Assembly (NCBI RefSeq): GCF_001507645.1
Contig: NZ_CP013909.1
Span: 4,154,001 to 4,218,000 of the forward strand
DNA: 64,000 nucleotides
From: Hymenobacter sedentarius
GTDB taxonomy: Bacteria; Bacteroidota; Bacteroidia; Cytophagales; Hymenobacteraceae
Reading direction: 5' to 3'
Within the stretch, counting starts at the first letter, position 1. Each line of letters opens with the position of its first letter. Under the pieces are notes generated by a model, which saw only the letters and a list, made by a program, of their open reading frames with translations, was not told the DNA's origin and searched no databases. Below are positions 38,137 through 46,792 of this stretch, in pieces. Made by a program: the position numbers and the translations under genes.

Positions 38137-39042
38137 ATGAAACAGGTCGAAATCATCACCACGGCCATGCTGCTGGGCTGGGTGGCCGTGGTCATCTTGC
38201 TGGAACGGCGCTTTCCGTACCGCAAGGGGCTGCCCTTTTTCCGGGAAGGCTTCTGGACCGACCTCGTGCTCTACACCTTCGTGCAGAGCTACCTGCTGAA
38301 GATTATCATTTTTGATTACATCATTCAGCCGCTCGACCAGCACTTTGCCCTGTCCCGGCTGCACCTCGTCACGGCCTGGCCGGTGTGGGTGCAGGTGCTG
38401 TTTTTCCTGGTCACCCACGACTTCTACATCTACTGGTTTCACCGCTGGCAGCACCACAGCCCCGTGCTGTGGCGCACCCACGAGGCGCACCACTCGGGCA
38501 AGCAGGTAGACTGGCTGGCGGGCTCGCGCTCCCACGCCGTCGAGATTCTCATCAACCAGACCATCGAGTTTGCCCCCATCGTGCTGCTCGGGGCCGACCC
38601 CGTGGTGGTGCCCATCAAGGCGCTGATTGATGCCGTGTGGGGCATCTACATTCACGCCAATATCGATGTGAAATCGGGCCGCCTGCAGTATTTCTTCAAC
38701 GGGCCCGAAATGCACCTCTGGCACCACGCCGACCACCAGGAGGTGTTTCACGCGAACTTCTCCACCAAGTTCGCCGTTTGGGATTGGCTCTTCGGGACCG
38801 CCTATTTTCCCGGCCACAAACCCCGGAAATGGGGCCTGTATTATGCATTTCCCAAAGACTATTTTCTTCAACACGTCTTCTCCGTGAAGCGCTTCGACGA
38901 GCGCCAGCTGGGGCGACGCTTTCCCCTGCTGCGGCGCTACAACCTGCTGCGCCCGATATTGTGGCGGCGCCTGCGGGGCCTGGCAAAACGGCGCTCCGCA
39001 GCCCAAGCCCCCTCGGTATTGGCCGATAGCAGCGCGGCCTGA
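38137..39042 (+). CDS. Sterol desaturase / fatty acid hydroxylase family membrane protein
   Basis: 301 residues with several membrane segments and the di-iron His clusters of the FA-hydroxylase superfamily: HDFYIYWFHRWQHH near residue 95, HEAHHSGKQ near 118 and WHHADHQEVFHANF near 200. Members hydroxylate or desaturate lipids. It follows the NeuB-like gene by 93 bases on the same strand, so it may share the transcript and modify a lipid that carries the sugar, but that link is inference. Confidence 0.88.
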   Translation: MKQVEIITTAMLLGWVAVVILLERRFPYRKGLPFFREGFWTDLVLYTFVQSYLLKIIIFDYIIQPLDQHFALSRLHLVTAWPVWVQVLFFLVTHDFYIYWFHRWQHHSPVLWRTHEAHHSGKQVDWLAGSRSHAVEILINQTIEFAPIVLLGADPVVVPIKALIDAVWGIYIHANIDVKSGRLQYFFNGPEMHLWHHADHQEVFHANFSTKFAVWDWLFGTAYFPGHKPRKWGLYYAFPKDYFLQHVFSVKRFDERQLGRRFPLLRRYNLLRPILWRRLRGLAKRRSAAQAPSVLADSSAA

Positions 39043-39087
39043 ACGCCCTCGAAAAACGACATTTTTCTTTCCTAATCTCCCTCGACA

Positions 39088-39453
39088 ATGCCCTGGTTTT
39101 ACTTATTCGTGGCTTCCCTTTTAGAGGTCTGCTGGACCTACAGCCTGAAAGCCCTGAATGTGCAGAAAATCCGGGAGGTGGACTGGATGCATTCGCTGTC
39201 CCAGCCCGCCCACCTCACGCCCGTGATACCACTGGTGGCCTACGTGGCCTTTGGGCTCGGCAACGTCATGTTCCTGTCGATGGCCATGCGCCATATCCCC
39301 ACCGCCACGGCCTATGCCGCCTGGATGGCCCTGGCCGTAGTTGGGCTGAAGCTTATCGACGTGTTCGTGCTTAAGCAGTCGTTTTCGCTGCTCCACCTCT
39401 TCTACACCAGCCTGATAATCATTGGTGTAATCGGGCTGCGGCGCCTTGGGTAG
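39088..39453 (+). CDS. Small multidrug resistance (SMR/EmrE-like) transporter
   Basis: 121 residues with four membrane segments. The first helix has LLEVCWTYSLKAL, where the Glu aligns with the essential Glu14 of EmrE, and the third has AMRHIPTATAYAAWMALAVVG as in SMR proteins. It may export toxic cations or guanidinium compounds, or a lipid-linked intermediate. It lies 45 bases after the hydroxylase gene and is last in the run. Confidence 0.85.
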   Translation: MPWFYLFVASLLEVCWTYSLKALNVQKIREVDWMHSLSQPAHLTPVIPLVAYVAFGLGNVMFLSMAMRHIPTATAYAAWMALAVVGLKLIDVFVLKQSFSLLHLFYTSLIIIGVIGLRRLG

Positions 39454-39540
39454 TAACGAAAGCCAGGCATGCAGGCATGCAGCTTGCTTTGGATTCCTAG
39501 AGCACAAACCCACCCCGCTACCCATGTTGCCCCGGAAGCA

Positions 39541-39574
39541 AAAAAGGCCGGCAACGTCTGTTGCCGGCCTTTTT
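39541..39574. terminator. Bidirectional intrinsic terminator
   Basis: AAAAAGGCCGGCAA pairs perfectly with TTGCCGGCCTTTTT around a 6-base loop. It separates the plus-strand SMR gene from the minus-strand T9SS protein, which ends 19 bases further on. Confidence 0.9.
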
Positions 39575-39592
39575 TATGCGTGCTCTACCGGG

Positions 39593-42376
39593 TTACTTAT
39601 TCATAACCAGACGACGCATTTGCGTAAACGAATCGGTTGTCAGCCGCAGCGTGTAGATACCAGCCGGCAAGTCGTGGCCGGCAATCTGGAGGCGGATGAG
39701 CTTGCCGCCATCAGCGATGCCAGTCGCAATCCGGCTCACCAGTCGGCCATTCATGTCGAACAGTTGCACCGTGTAGTGCTGCGCCTTGACAAGGGTAAAC
39801 TCGACCGAAGCTTTATCCGTGAAGGGGTTCGGGTAAATCTCCATCAGCTTATCCCCGTGAGTGGTACCGGAGATAATACCGGAGGCTGAGGTCAAGTCAC
39901 TATTGTGATTCCCCCCGGCTGTAGTATTCGTTCCACTCAATGGGCATTCGCCGGTATTGTTATACCCGTCGAGTATAGACGCATACGCACCAGCAGCATC
40001 AGCGCTTGAGAAGGCATTATGAACTGCTGCAATAAAGCCTGCAATATTTCCTTCGTAGATGGAGTAGTTTACCAGTGGGCTGCAAATATTGAGAAGCGCT
40101 GCTACTGATTGACGAGCCAGATTGAACTGCTTGCCGCCACCGAGCTGAAGCGCCCCCAGCAAGGTAAGGTTGGGGTCCAGCAGACCATTGGTAGACCCAA
40201 ACACAGTGGTGTAGAGGGTAGTTGGTGTATATCCACAACCCCAACTGTCGCTGCCGGTATGGTTCTTATAGTAGCCCAAGGTGCAGCCATTCGCTGCGGA
40301 GCACTCGCCCACAATCACGACGTTGCAGTAAATCGTGCAGTTGGTGCCCGTTCCCTGGCTAGTAGCCAGCACGCGGTAGGTCCCGGCCGTGGTGGCGGTG
40401 AAGCTCAGCGGCGAGCCCGTGCCGGCCACGGCCGTGCCCACGTTGTCGTAGGCGTTGGTGGTCGTGTTAAGAATCTGCAGCTGGTAGCTCACGCCCGTCT
40501 GCGAGCCGCTCAGCACCAGGGCCGACCGTACGCCGTTGGTGCACGTGCCGCCCGAGAGCGAGTACGCCAGCGGCGGGATGCAGGGCGTAATGCACGGGGT
40601 GCAGACGGGGGGGCAGATGGGCACAATCACGACGTTGCAGTAAATCGTGCAGTTGGTGCCCGTTCCCTGGCTAGTAGCCAGCACGCGGTAGGTCCCGGCC
40701 GTGGTGGCGGTGAAGCTCAGCGGCGAGCCCGTGCCGGCCACGGCCGTGCCCACGTTGTCGTAGGCGTTGGTGGTCGTGTTAAGAATCTGCAGCTGGTAGC
40801 TCACGCCCGTCTGCGAGCCGCTCAGCACCAGGGCCGACCGTACGCCGTTGGTGCACGTGCCGCCCGAGAGCGAGTACGCCAGCGGCGGGGTACATGGTGC
40901 AACACATGTGGTCACCACCAGCGAGCCAAAAGTTGAAGAGCACGTGATTGGGTTCGTGCCGGTGGCCAGTATGCGGTAGGTACCGGGTGTCTGCGCGCCA
41001 AAATTGAGCGCAGCGCCGGTACCAGCTACGGCCGTGCCCACATTGGAGTAGGTGGTACCGTCAGTGTTGAGGCGCTGCAGCTGGTAGCTGACGCCTGTCT
41101 CCGAGCCACTCAGCGTCACGGCGCCGGAAACGCCAGTGGTCGTGTTACAAACGCCACCTCCGAGTGTAAAGCTCTGCGGCAGGCTAGTTGCGGCTACAGT
41201 GGCCGAGCCAAAGGTAGAAGAGCACGTCGTGGTTGTGTTAGTAGCCACCACCCGGTATGTACCGTTTGATTGCGCGCCAAAATTGAGCGCAGCGCCGGTA
41301 CCAGCTACGGCCGTGCCCACGTTGGAGTAGGTGGTACCGTCAGTGTTGAGGCGCTGCAGCTGGTAATTGACGCCCGTCTCCGAGCCGCTCAGCGTCACCG
41401 CCGCCGTAGCCGGCGTGGACCCGGCACAGTACGTGCCAGCCGCGAGCGTAAAGCTCGTCGGCGCGGGGCTTGTAGTCAAGGTCTGGGAAACGGTGGTTTG
41501 GCAATTAGCGGCATCCGTAACAATGATGGTATAGGGAGTGCCGGTAGCGGTTGCCGTAAGGCCACCAAAAGTTGCCGTAGTTGCCGTAGTTGAGGTAGGC
41601 GTGGTCGCTGTGCCGTTCACGGTGTAGGTGTAAGGGCCTGTGCCCCCAGTGGCACGCACCGTGATGCTACCCGTTTGGCCTGCGCAGGGGTTGATGAAGC
41701 TAGCGACCGAAGCTGACAGTAGGGGTGCAATTTGTATAGTCTGCGGGCCTCCGCATTTAGGCGCAATGTCACAGAACCTTGCCAACAACGCAGCTTGCAC
41801 CTGTGCTGAGGTTCCCGATGGGCATTGGCGGCTTGTGCCATCGGATGCATCGGTATAGGCTATATAGGCCTCTGTTAGCGTTAAGCTGGACCCGCAGGTG
41901 AACGAAATAGTTTGGGGAAATGAAATTGTGGATCTTTCACCTGGAGCGACTGGACTAGTGCAACTAGCATAAACTTGACTTGAGGTTAGCGTACCGCTTG
42001 CGTCATACTGATTTAAAACAGCATAAACAGTGAATGACGTCCGCTCTGAGCCCGTTTTGTTGTACAACTTAAAATTCAACGTTGCTGTTGTTGGAGTCCC
42101 AGAAGTACAGGCACACTGGCCATTAGTTGTTGTAAGAAAAGCCCCGGTTACCTCTAAGTCCTGCGCTACACAGTGCGGTTGTCCCTTGGTGCACACAGGC
42201 AAGTGCGCTGGGGTTACTTGCGCTAATGCAGTTCCGGAAAACAGAAATCCCGCCACTAATAGCAGCAGAAAGTGTAGCCAACTAGCAGTGGCTCGCCTTG
42301 CAAAAGAGGTTGAAGCTACTGCACGTGTACATAGTTCAGCATATATAAAATTGGGTGTCTTAAAAGTTGTATTCAT
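39593..42376 (-). CDS. Large secreted T9SS-sorted protein with Ig-like repeats
   Basis: About 927 residues. A long basic N-region leads to a signal peptide (LHFLLLLVAGFLFSGTALAQ). A Cys-containing domain of about 150 residues and an SprB/PKD-like repeat (GSITVRATGGTGPYTYTVNG) follow. Then come four related repeats of about 100 residues, each with LSGSETGVSYQLQRLNTDGT-like or LSGSQTGVSYQLQ cores ending in GTYRVLAT. A domain with NGCTLGYYKNHTG precedes the C-terminal T9SS sorting tail (IYPNPFTDKASVEFTL to GIYTLRLTT). It is probably anchored on the cell surface. Two repeats are identical at the DNA level. The start could also be at 42406. Confidence 0.85.
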   Translation of the reverse strand: MNTTFKTPNFIYAELCTRAVASTSFARRATASWLHFLLLLVAGFLFSGTALAQVTPAHLPVCTKGQPHCVAQDLEVTGAFLTTTNGQCACTSGTPTTATLNFKLYNKTGSERTSFTVYAVLNQYDASGTLTSSQVYASCTSPVAPGERSTISFPQTISFTCGSSLTLTEAYIAYTDASDGTSRQCPSGTSAQVQAALLARFCDIAPKCGGPQTIQIAPLLSASVASFINPCAGQTGSITVRATGGTGPYTYTVNGTATTPTSTTATTATFGGLTATATGTPYTIIVTDAANCQTTVSQTLTTSPAPTSFTLAAGTYCAGSTPATAAVTLSGSETGVNYQLQRLNTDGTTYSNVGTAVAGTGAALNFGAQSNGTYRVVATNTTTTCSSTFGSATVAATSLPQSFTLGGGVCNTTTGVSGAVTLSGSETGVSYQLQRLNTDGTTYSNVGTAVAGTGAALNFGAQTPGTYRILATGTNPITCSSTFGSLVVTTCVAPCTPPLAYSLSGGTCTNGVRSALVLSGSQTGVSYQLQILNTTTNAYDNVGTAVAGTGSPLSFTATTAGTYRVLATSQGTGTNCTIYCNVVIVPICPPVCTPCITPCIPPLAYSLSGGTCTNGVRSALVLSGSQTGVSYQLQILNTTTNAYDNVGTAVAGTGSPLSFTATTAGTYRVLATSQGTGTNCTIYCNVVIVGECSAANGCTLGYYKNHTGSDSWGCGYTPTTLYTTVFGSTNGLLDPNLTLLGALQLGGGKQFNLARQSVAALLNICSPLVNYSIYEGNIAGFIAAVHNAFSSADAAGAYASILDGYNNTGECPLSGTNTTAGGNHNSDLTSASGIISGTTHGDKLMEIYPNPFTDKASVEFTLVKAQHYTVQLFDMNGRLVSRIATGIADGGKLIRLQIAGHDLPAGIYTLRLTTDSFTQMRRLVMNK
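40310..40577 (-). repeat. Tandem direct repeat in the T9SS protein, first copy
   Basis: This 268-base stretch is repeated at 40622-40889, offset by 312 bases (104 codons), with no differences that I can find by eye. It encodes one Ig-like repeat. Confidence 0.9.
40622..40889 (-). repeat. Tandem direct repeat in the T9SS protein, second copy
   Basis: The copy of 40310-40577. The short stretch between the copies encodes a Cys/Pro-rich linker (PICPPVCTPCITPCIPP) that resembles the linker before the other copy. Confidence 0.9.
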
Positions 42377-43172
42377 GACATTTGATGGAAAGGATTTGGC
42401 ATTCATTCTCGTCGGGAGTGGCTGCTGAGGCAGCAGCCGACCAAGGCCAAGCACAAGGGGCCGTGGTACAGGTAGACCAGAATTCGCGGGGCAAAAGCAT
42501 CCCGTTCCCTAGTCAGAGGCCAGGGAAAAACCCAGAATAATTTTGATTGGGTGTCTACTTACAATTGAGCTGAATCGTAGTCAGGCAAAGGTTGCAAAGA
42601 CTCAACAGCACAGTTCTAAAACCGGCCTAGCCGGTGCCATCGTTGGCAATTTCACCAGATTCTCCACCTCTCACAGGAGGCGACACACAAGCTCGCAACA
42701 CTAAAGCTTCATAGCCGAGTTAATGGCTATGAACCATGGCTACCATCTACCCTAATATACAACAAAACTTCATGAATAATAAATTTTTTCAATAATTTTT
42801 TATCTTATTTTAATGACGAGCTAAGTATTTTATAGTTGATTTTATAAGTGTTGTGGCTAACCATTATTAAAAAAATAGGCACTAAGAGGCATTGTCGGGC
42901 GCCCGGATGCCACACGCCCGCGTCGTGGCCCACGCGGGCCGGGCTGGTGGCCGTAATTCTCACACTTTGGCTATCGGAGACGGCCGCCGGAGGCTGCGAA
43001 CTTTTTTCAACCTATATCGCCGCTCTTGCAGGGAACAACGCCAAACCAGCAGCACTAACGTTAACCGCATCTACAGGTACCGCGCAGTAGGCGGCCGGGC
43101 AGCATTCGCTCCTTGAGCTGACCCAGACCAGGCTCTCCCCTCACGCAACGCTCCGGCCACTGCAGGCGCTGG
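42377..43172. other. Intergenic region without a supported gene
   Basis: The 796 bases hold an AT-rich core (about 42760-42880) flanked by GC-rich sequence. The part next to 42376 should carry the promoter of the T9SS protein. Short frames at 42848-43090 and 42892-43116 have no support. I found no clear riboswitch or RNA gene. Confidence 0.5.
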
Positions 43173-44045
43173 CTACTGAAAATGGTAGGTGAGCACCGGC
43201 GGAAAGGCGTGGGTGGCCACGGCCTCGGCAATGCTGGTGCGCAGCAGGGTGCTCAGGCCGGAGTGGGCGTGGGTGGGCAGGAGCACCAAATCGGCCTGCA
43301 CCTGCTGCGCATACGCCTCGATGCCGCTGCTCAGGCGCTCGGCTTTCACGACGGCCGTTTTGTAATGCGTGAGGTGGTGCCGGGTAGCAAAGGCCTGCAG
43401 CTGGTGCTGGTCCACGGCATCGTGGTCGTGGGTGGCCACGTGCAGCAGGTGCAGCGTGGCATTGGGGAAGGCGACCCGCACGCGCTGCAGGCCGGCGACG
43501 GCCCGGCTGGCTTCGGGAGAAAAGTCGGACGGGAACACCATGGTGCGCACGTTGAACTCCGGCTGCTGGTGCTTGACCGTGAGCACTGGGCACGACGCCA
43601 GCCGAATCATGCGCTCGGTGTTGGAGCCCACAAAGAAGTGCTCCATGGCCCCGTGGCCCTGGGCGCCCATCACCACCAGGTCGATGCCGTGCTTTTCGAT
43701 GGCGGCCAGGATGCCGTCGCCGATGCGCGCTATTTCCACCGTGTCCTGCACCGGCACGCCGGGGGCCAGGCGGGCGGCCTCGTCCTTGTAGGCGTGCATG
43801 CGGAGCTTGGTCATCTGCATGAGCCGGATGATGAACTCCTCATCGGCGATGGCATTGTAGTTGGGCAGGTCCACGCCGTTCACGGGCCCGCCGTAGGTGC
43901 TGAAGTTGGCCGTTGCCATTTCGGGCGTTTCCAGCACGTGCAGCAGGGTCACGCGGCCGCCGGTTTGCTTGGCCAGCTGCAAGGCCACCTCGTAGGCATT
44001 GTGCGACTCCGTCGAAAAATCGGTGGGGACCAGGAGGTTTTTCAT
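43173..44045 (-). CDS. Universal stress protein with two UspA domains
   Basis: About 291 residues: MKNLLVPTDFSTESHNAYEVAL begins the first UspA domain, and its ATP-loop-like GAQGHGAMEHFFVGSNTERMI is near residue 125. A second domain (about 150-290) has MVFPSDFSPEASRAVAG, but its loop LPTHAHSGLSTLLRTSIAE is altered. Two-domain Usp proteins are common in Bacteroidota. The ATG at 44045 puts the first strand at the N-terminus. It lies 190 bases after the TolC-like gene and may or may not share its transcript. Confidence 0.9.
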   Translation of the reverse strand: MKNLLVPTDFSTESHNAYEVALQLAKQTGGRVTLLHVLETPEMATANFSTYGGPVNGVDLPNYNAIADEEFIIRLMQMTKLRMHAYKDEAARLAPGVPVQDTVEIARIGDGILAAIEKHGIDLVVMGAQGHGAMEHFFVGSNTERMIRLASCPVLTVKHQQPEFNVRTMVFPSDFSPEASRAVAGLQRVRVAFPNATLHLLHVATHDHDAVDQHQLQAFATRHHLTHYKTAVVKAERLSSGIEAYAQQVQADLVLLPTHAHSGLSTLLRTSIAEAVATHAFPPVLTYHFQ

Positions 44046-44235
44046 GGGTGCGAAGAATAGAAATGAACGAAGCACGGCCGTGGCGCCAGCCGCTAAGTTT
44101 CTTACGGCCAATGCAGTACCCATAGCCCACCTGCCAACCCATTTTTCTTTTCCCGTCCTATTCCGGGCGTTGGCGCGCTTGCTGCCGCGGGCCGGCTGGC
44201 CCGCGCGTATGCTGGCTGCCAGCTGGCCCGGGGGC

Positions 44236-45573
44236 CTAAAGCATCAGCGGCAGGCCCTGGTAGAATCCAACCAGCTTCGAGCGCAAAATCAGCTCGTACT
44301 TGGCTTTAAACAAGTCGGTTTGGGCATTCAGGAACACCGCCTTCGTTTGGTTGAGCTCAAACACGGAGATGGTGCCGTACTGGTACTTGAGGTTATCGGC
44401 TTCGAAGCTTTTGCGCGCATACTCTTCGGCTTTTACCGCGGCTTCCCAGCTTTGGCGGGCGGCTTCGGCATCTGTAATGGCTTGCTGAATTACGCGGGAA
44501 AGCCGGTTGCGCTCGATATCGGCGTCCAGCAGCCCCTGCTCGTAGCGCAGCCGGCTTTCCCGGATTACCATGTTGTTGCGAAAGCTATTGAACAAGGGCA
44601 AGGACAGCACGATGCCGGTGCCGTAGTACATGTTGTTGTTGAGCTGGCTCCCAAAGTCAAACTGCTGGTTGGTGTTGCTGTAGTTGGAGCCCAGGGCGCC
44701 CGTAAGCTGCACCGAGGGGAGCTTGCCCGCGCGGGCCACGTCTATCTGGTTGTAGAGCCGGTAGGCATTGTGCCGTTTGGCTGCCAGCGCCGGCTGCGCT
44801 TCCACGGCCAGCTCCAGGTTTTCCCGAAACGAGGCGTGCATGTCAAAATCCGCCAGCCCCCCGCTGTTTGCCAGCGGGGCAATCTGCAGGTTCTCGGTGG
44901 GCTTCGCGTTTAGGATTTGCCGCAGGTCGAGGTAGGCCAGGGTCAGCTCGTTTTGGCTGCTCACCAGCCCAACCTGCTCGGTGGCCTGCTGGGCCATCAT
45001 TTTAAACAGCGCACTCGCCGCCACCCGGCCCGCGCTGAGCTTGAGCCGGGTCAGGCTCACGAGCTGGGCACTGGCCTCCACTTGCTGCTGCCGGCTCTTG
45101 ATGAGCTCGAGCAGGTAGTTGATGCGGATGTACACCAGCGCCACTTCCACCATGATGTCGTTTTTCACGGCCTGCACCTGGCTGGAATTCTGCTCCACCT
45201 GCTGCTTGGCCGCCTTGATAGCGTTGACGGTTTTGAGCCCTTCGAACAGATAAACCGAGGAGTTTACCGTTCCGCCTACTGAGTTGAACTGGCGGTTGAT
45301 GAAGCCGTTCGTGAGCGGGTCCACGCTGCGGCCCACCGAGTTGTTGTTGCGCACCACGCCGTTGAGCGTGGGCAGCCGGTCGGCTTTTTGCAGCTTGAGC
45401 TGGGCCGTGGCCACTTCCAGGTCGAGCAGCGCGCGCTTGAGCTGCAGGTTCTGCTGAAACGCGCGCTCCAAGCAGGCTTCGTACGAAAGCCGCTCCTGCC
45501 CCCGGGCGGGCCTCCCCACTCCCAGCAGCAGCCCCACCCCGAACACCGCAGCCCAACAACTATGTTGTTTCAT
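44236..45573 (-). CDS. TolC-family outer-membrane channel
   Basis: About 445 residues with a signal peptide (GVGLLLGVGRPARGQE), then two TolC-like repeats of long helices with YEACLERAFQQNLQLKRALL and LEVATAQLKLQKADRLPTLN at the start and a second such block near residue 240. It is the outer-membrane exit duct for the ABC transporter and HlyD adaptor encoded just before. Its start overlaps the end of the HlyD gene by 14 bases (23 if the ATG at 45582 is used), so translation is probably coupled. Confidence 0.88.
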   Translation of the reverse strand: MKQHSCWAAVFGVGLLLGVGRPARGQERLSYEACLERAFQQNLQLKRALLDLEVATAQLKLQKADRLPTLNGVVRNNNSVGRSVDPLTNGFINRQFNSVGGTVNSSVYLFEGLKTVNAIKAAKQQVEQNSSQVQAVKNDIMVEVALVYIRINYLLELIKSRQQQVEASAQLVSLTRLKLSAGRVAASALFKMMAQQATEQVGLVSSQNELTLAYLDLRQILNAKPTENLQIAPLANSGGLADFDMHASFRENLELAVEAQPALAAKRHNAYRLYNQIDVARAGKLPSVQLTGALGSNYSNTNQQFDFGSQLNNNMYYGTGIVLSLPLFNSFRNNMVIRESRLRYEQGLLDADIERNRLSRVIQQAITDAEAARQSWEAAVKAEEYARKSFEADNLKYQYGTISVFELNQTKAVFLNAQTDLFKAKYELILRSKLVGFYQGLPLML

Positions 45574-46792
45574 TGGTCGCATCGATTTTATCGAACAGCT
45601 TTTTCATGGCGTACCGCAGCAAGGTGTACTTGCCCGTAATTATTTCGCCCTTAAGCTTGTATCCGGCTTTGAGCGGGAAGCGGGGCTTGCCCGTGATCTG
45701 CACGATGGTGAAAAACTGGTCGTTGACATTCGCCGACGAGATAAAGGACACGCGGCCCTTGATGGGCCCGAACTTGTAGTGGTAGTAGGCGTTTATCTTC
45801 AGATTGGCCGGCTGGCCCAGGCGCACGTAGGCCAGCTCGCGCTCGGGCAGAATCACCTTGGCGTAGAACTGGCCCTGTTTGGGGGCAATGACGGCCAGGG
45901 GCTGGTTGCGCTCCAGCAGCTCGGTGGCCTGGCGGTCGTTGTAGAGGTTGAGGACGGTGCCGGCCACGGGGGCCCGCACAATGAGCTGGTTGGCGGCATC
46001 GCCGAGCACCACGGCCGAGTTGCGCGTGCTGCCCAGCTGGGAGCGCAAGTCCAGCAGCTCGCGCTGCTTGGCCTGTTCGTCCTGCTTCAGCGTGTTCAGG
46101 TCGATGTCCAGGCTGGCAATCTGCTGGTGCAGGGTCTGGAGCAGCGTGGTTTGCCGGGCGCGCTTTTCCTCGTAGGCGGCGCGGGTTTCGATGGCCTCCT
46201 TGCGCTTGAGCAGGCTGCGGCTCTTCGATTCGGCCGCCTCCAGGCGGGACAGCGCCTGCCGGGCATGCAGAATGGAATCGGTGCGGTACTGCTCTCGGCT
46301 GATGGCACTTTGCTCCTCGGCGTAGCGGCGGGCGGCGGCCAGGGTGCGCAGCTCGCGCTGGTTTTGCTGGCGGTCGGCGGCGTACATCTGCTCGTAGAGT
46401 GTGCGCTGCCGCTCCATGGCAGCCCGGCGCTCGCGGGTGTAGGCCAGCATGCGCTCGGCCACCGCAATTTTGTTTTGGGTGAGCCCCACTTCCTGCCGGG
46501 TGGTGGCGTAGTCGTACTGCACGCGCTTGTTTTCCAGCACAAACAGGGTGTCGCCCTGCCGCACGGCGTCGCCCTCGCGGGCCAGCACCTTCAGCACGCG
46601 CACATCGGTGGGCGTGCGGATAACCGTTTGCGGGTTGCGGGAGTAGATTTCGCCTTCCCGAAAATCGACGGTCTCGTTAATGTGCAGGAAGCACAGCAGC
46701 CCAATGCCGAGGACCAAAAAGCCCACCAACAGGCCGCAAAACACCTGAATGAGCCAGATGGCCGTGCTATGCCGGTACGATAAGGGTTCCAT
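45560..46792 (-). CDS. HlyD-family periplasmic adaptor (membrane fusion protein)
   Basis: 410 residues. One membrane segment near the N-terminus (about 13-38) leads into a lipoyl half-motif (VRVLKVLAREGDAVRQGDTLFVLE). A long coiled-coil hairpin (about 100-265, rich in Arg/Gln/Glu) is followed by the second lipoyl half (LIVRAPVAGTVLNLYNDRQA) and a beta-barrel (YAKVILPERELAYVRLGQPA). It bridges the ABC exporter and TolC. It overlaps the ABC gene by 26 bases and the TolC gene at its other end. Confidence 0.9.
   Translation of the reverse strand: MEPLSYRHSTAIWLIQVFCGLLVGFLVLGIGLLCFLHINETVDFREGEIYSRNPQTVIRTPTDVRVLKVLAREGDAVRQGDTLFVLENKRVQYDYATTRQEVGLTQNKIAVAERMLAYTRERRAAMERQRTLYEQMYAADRQQNQRELRTLAAARRYAEEQSAISREQYRTDSILHARQALSRLEAAESKSRSLLKRKEAIETRAAYEEKRARQTTLLQTLHQQIASLDIDLNTLKQDEQAKQRELLDLRSQLGSTRNSAVVLGDAANQLIVRAPVAGTVLNLYNDRQATELLERNQPLAVIAPKQGQFYAKVILPERELAYVRLGQPANLKINAYYHYKFGPIKGRVSFISSANVNDQFFTIVQITGKPRFPLKAGYKLKGEIITGKYTLLRYAMKKLFDKIDATNETT

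Noticed and set aside
42848..43116. Two overlapping short frames before the T9SS gene
   Set aside because: Composition and lack of a start context do not support coding.
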